Source: Paenibacillus lautus NBRC 15380 (GTDB taxonomy: Bacteria > Bacillota > Bacilli > Paenibacillales > Paenibacillaceae). Taken from it: a stretch of 64,000 nt of DNA. Where the stretch lies: contig NZ_BIMF01000002.1 in NCBI RefSeq assembly GCF_004000945.1, positions 736,214 to 800,213 of the forward strand, written 5' to 3'. The notes beneath the pieces were generated by a model. It did no database searches. It saw only the letters and a program-made list of their open reading frames with translations, and had not been told where the DNA came from. Positions 61,592 through 64,000 of the stretch are shown piece after piece. Both the position numbers and the translations under genes were made by a program. The first letter of the stretch is position 1, and each line of letters opens with the position of its first letter.

Positions 61592-61956
61592 GTTTATCCT
61601 CCTTTGGATTATTTTCGTTCAGGTTATGTAGCATTTATGAAGTTTATCATCGACCTGAACCCGCGGCAAAGAGGGAAAACCGTCATAAATGAGCCAAAAG
61701 GACCTAAAGGGGGCAAATAGTATAACTTATCTTTGTTTCATAATGAAATCATCGGAAATTCTCATTAATACTAGGGGATATAATCACATTGTCAGTCCCT
61801 TCAACCATCAGGCTTCATCCACGATTTCCGACTTTTTTGAACATGCTTGAAAAAGGGTAATATCCTAAGCCGTTTTCATCCCAGTGCGAACGCTGTAGCG
61901 GATTAAAATACGTCATACCATCCTCTTAACCTTCATCAGCCCACGGTGAACATAGG

Positions 61957-61997
61957 AAAAAAGACGCCCCGCCATGGTGGCATACGGGACGCCTTTT
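61957..61997 (-). terminator. Terminator after the dynamin-like gene
   Basis: AAAGACGCCCCG / CGGGACGCCTTTT stem with two mismatches; T-run on the minus strand. It lies in the 529-base gap 61592-62120, otherwise without recognisable genes. Confidence 0.6.
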
Positions 61998-62120
61998 GAT
62001 TGAGAAGTATGAGTTTGGAGTTTAAGCTGCATAAAATCGCTATGCGTATGGGAGCTTCTGACACCAACAATAACTATGCTATTCCGTTGTGTACTGCTCT
62101 TGATCGCATAAGAGCCGTCA

Positions 62121-64000
62121 TTACCGTGCTCCCTGAATCATAACTTCCAGCTCATCCGCCAGCTTACTCCACATCAACGGAGATTGGCCGTCCTGCAGAG
62201 AACCGAGAATGGCAGCCATGGATTCCTTCAGCTGTTCCTCCAACACCGAGACATGATGCTGCAATGAACGCTCACTCATCCGAACATAGTGGTCTGTCAG
62301 CTGCTCTTCTCGAATGCTCACCACACTCGCCACGGCTTCCTTCACCTTCGGCTCAGCCGCTTCACGAAGCTTGGAGCTTCCGCTTCCCTCAAAGAAATGC
62401 TTCGGGTTCTTAAAGGACGACCAGAAGGACAACCAATCCCCCTGTATTTGCAGATCCGTTTCTTCCAGCTCCGGCGGTGACCAGTCCTTATCCGCCCGTA
62501 TGGAAAGGGACAAGCCCTCGGCCATACCGTTGATATCCGCTGCTGCTTTAAGCGCTGCGTCTTCAGCTAATTTGCGGCCGGCCATCTCTAAGCGAAGCGT
62601 TGTCGCCCATAACTCCTGATCCAGCTCCATGGACATCGTCCGCATCAAATCTCGTCCGCAAGCCGCAAAGGCCGATTTCAGGTGACCTGCATCCTCCCGG
62701 AGCACGGAAGGATTAAACGACTCCTGAAAGAAACGGTTCATGGCATAATCCAGCCGCTGCCGTACATGAAACAGCAGCTCGCTGCTTTCCTGCGCGATGT
62801 CGCGCGACATATTAAACTCCGTTAAAGCCGCAAGGCGAGATAAGGCTTGTTGATGAACCTCTTCCAGCTCCACGATTTTACGCTCACGCGTGGTCTCATC
62901 CTGGGCTGCCATATCGGCCCATGCTCTGATCCGGTCCCTAACCGAAGCCAGTTCATCATAAGCAGCGCGCTCGGAAAGCCTTGGCAGCTCTTCAACCGCA
63001 AATCGACTAAGCGCTCCTTCGAATACAGGGAACCCCGATTCCTTCAATTTTGCTTCATCCCCATCCAGCTTACTATCCAGCGCAGCCAGACTGGAAACGG
63101 GGAAGATATGCGGGCTGCCTACCCCGCTGGATGTCAGGTTAGTACGAACATGCTTCACAACCTCATCCAGCTCCTCTTCGGATTGTGCAAGGTCTGCGGC
63201 ATTGACGATAAAAAACATTTTATCCAGGGCAAAACTGTCTTTAACCCTGCCCAGCTGGGACAGGAATTGCCGATCCGCTTTGGAAAACGCATGGTTGTAA
63301 TACGTTACGTAAACGATGGCGTCCGCATTTTTAATATAATTGAATGTTACGCCCGTATGTCGGGCATGCAGGGAATCGGCTCCCGGCGTATCCACCAGCA
63401 CAATCCCCTGCTCCGTCATCGGACAGCTGTAATACAGATCGATCCCGTCGACAAAACAGGATTTGGTTTCGTCCGCCACATAGCCCCGATATTCCGCCAG
63501 CTCTACCGTTTCCGTCGTACCAAGTTTGGATTCCATCACTTCCCAACCGGCGGCGGCGGCCTTCAGGAACCCGTAATGCGGCAAGCCTGCCGGGTGAATA
63601 CCGGCTGGATTCAATCCTTCTGCCGTGCTTCGCCAATTGCCCGGATTCGGTTCCTGGAGACCCAGCACGCTAAAGGAGTACTTCAGATCGTCCCACCACA
63701 TCTCGCGACTCTTCATCCGCACGGCTGCGGTACCATGGGAATTCCCTTCAGCCGGTGCCAGAATCCGGTTCACCGCCGCCGTTGTCGGGTGCGGTGACAC
63801 CGGTAGGACCGACTCGCCCAGCAGTGCATTGGCGAAGGAGGACTTCCCGGCGCTGAACGCACCGAACAGCGCCAAAGTGAACGAGCCGCCCGCAAGCGCA
63901 TCCGCGCGGGCGGTCAAATCCCGCGCGGCCGAGACAAGCGCGGGATGCGGCGCCAGCAGCGCTGCTGCGGCGCGCAGCTCGGCTGCCGCGGCATCCAGCC
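62121..64000 (-). CDS. Dynamin-like GTPase (DynA-type), 5' end cut by window edge
   Basis: At least 626 residues; the frame is open to the right edge, so the start lies outside. The GTPase has G1 LFGAFSAGKSSFANALLG, G2 Thr in SPHPTTAAVNRI, G3 VLVDTPGADSLHARHTG and G4 FIVNAADLAQ. A long helical stalk region follows, with no clear membrane helix. B. subtilis DynA (YpbR) is two dynamin modules in one chain and protects membranes against phage and pore-forming agents. The helical sequence running in front of G1 suggests this is the second module of such a protein, which only the flanking sequence can show. The short region near 63900-64000 is very GC- and Ala-rich. Confidence 0.88.
   Translation of the reverse strand, partial: LDAAAAELRAAAALLAPHPALVSAARDLTARADALAGGSFTLALFGAFSAGKSSFANALLGESVLPVSPHPTTAAVNRILAPAEGNSHGTAAVRMKSREMWWDDLKYSFSVLGLQEPNPGNWRSTAEGLNPAGIHPAGLPHYGFLKAAAAGWEVMESKLGTTETVELAEYRGYVADETKSCFVDGIDLYYSCPMTEQGIVLVDTPGADSLHARHTGVTFNYIKNADAIVYVTYYNHAFSKADRQFLSQLGRVKDSFALDKMFFIVNAADLAQSEEELDEVVKHVRTNLTSSGVGSPHIFPVSSLAALDSKLDGDEAKLKESGFPVFEGALSRFAVEELPRLSERAAYDELASVRDRIRAWADMAAQDETTRERKIVELEEVHQQALSRLAALTEFNMSRDIAQESSELLFHVRQRLDYAMNRFFQESFNPSVLREDAGHLKSAFAACGRDLMRTMSMELDQELWATTLRLEMAGRKLAEDAALKAAADINGMAEGLSLSIRADKDWSPPELEETDLQIQGDWLSFWSSFKNPKHFFEGSGSSKLREAAEPKVKEAVASVVSIREEQLTDHYVRMSERSLQHHVSVLEEQLKESMAAILGSLQDGQSPLMWSKLADELEVMIQGAR

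Noticed and set aside
61592..61800. BmrB-like leader attenuator before the ABC exporter
   Set aside because: Looked for because of the bmrCD homology; no short ORF with SD plus terminator was found there.
62847..63797. Plus-strand ORF (316 codons) antisense to the dynamin gene
   Set aside because: Same reason; the GTPase motifs are on the minus strand and no ribosome-binding site precedes this ORF.

Overview
This window looks like a chromosomal segment of a low-to-mid GC endospore-forming Firmicute, most likely Paenibacillus or a close relative. The support is family-level: strong Shine-Dalgarno sequences (AGGAGG/AAGGGG type), many AraC-type regulators, a YesN-like membrane AraC regulator beside an LplB/YtcP-type sugar ABC importer, YjgB-, MutS2- and ParE/ParC-like proteins and a chitin-active AA10 LPMO. 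I recognised no rRNA, tRNA, CRISPR array, insertion sequence or prophage. The window cuts a gene at each end: a UbiD-family decarboxylase (left) and a dynamin-like GTPase (right).

Layout. 1-6 kb: UbiD-family decarboxylase; an AraC regulator fused to a siderophore-binding-like domain beside a Fur-box-preceded siderophore-binding lipoprotein; a GNAT; a frameshifted formate/nitrite transporter. 6-13 kb: YjgB-like secreted protein, APH-type kinase, DeoR regulator, and a formylglycine-generating enzyme with its likely client sulfatase, divergent from an AraC regulator; then a methyltransferase. 13-18 kb: a reactive-sulfur (persulfide) module with a CstR-type repressor, TusA, DsrE-like protein, two rhodaneses, a short TauE and a divergent CoA-disulfide reductase-rhodanese. 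Four operators of form ATACCC-N4-GGGTAT tie it together. 18-26 kb: MATE exporter behind a leader with promoter, short ORF and terminator; sugar ABC importer with YesN-like regulator. 26-36 kb: a Tet(L)-like efflux gene broken by one in-frame stop but keeping a 20-codon leader peptide; DUF1796 protein; a possible small RNA; exported coiled-coil protein; AraC/Gfo-Idh-MocA/aldo-keto reductase cluster; VOC-TetR operon with a perfect operator. 36-48 kb: six-PAS histidine kinase, oligoendopeptidase F, a MutS2-like ATPase lacking the Smr domain behind a long attenuator-like leader, RNA-modification enzymes, LPMO, MarR regulator. 48-64 kb: topoisomerase IV (parE-parC), an SGNH/ABC-2 operon, CAP-domain protein, GNAT, a heterodimeric ABC exporter and the dynamin-like GTPase.

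Common themes. Several genes linked by family to drug efflux or ribosome rescue (MATE, Tet(L)-like, MutS2-like) are preceded by short translatable ORFs next to hairpins, the architecture of translation-sensing attenuators. The best candidate for an undescribed system is the MutS2-like gene: consensus-like promoter, perfect SD, 7-codon ORF whose last four codons form one arm of a 12-bp stem, then two perfect terminators before the ATPase. Three genes (FNT transporter, CoA-disulfide reductase, Tet(L)-like pump) each carry one apparent single-base lesion, so either real decay or assembly error should be checked. All functions are read from sequence and remembered family features; no database search was run.
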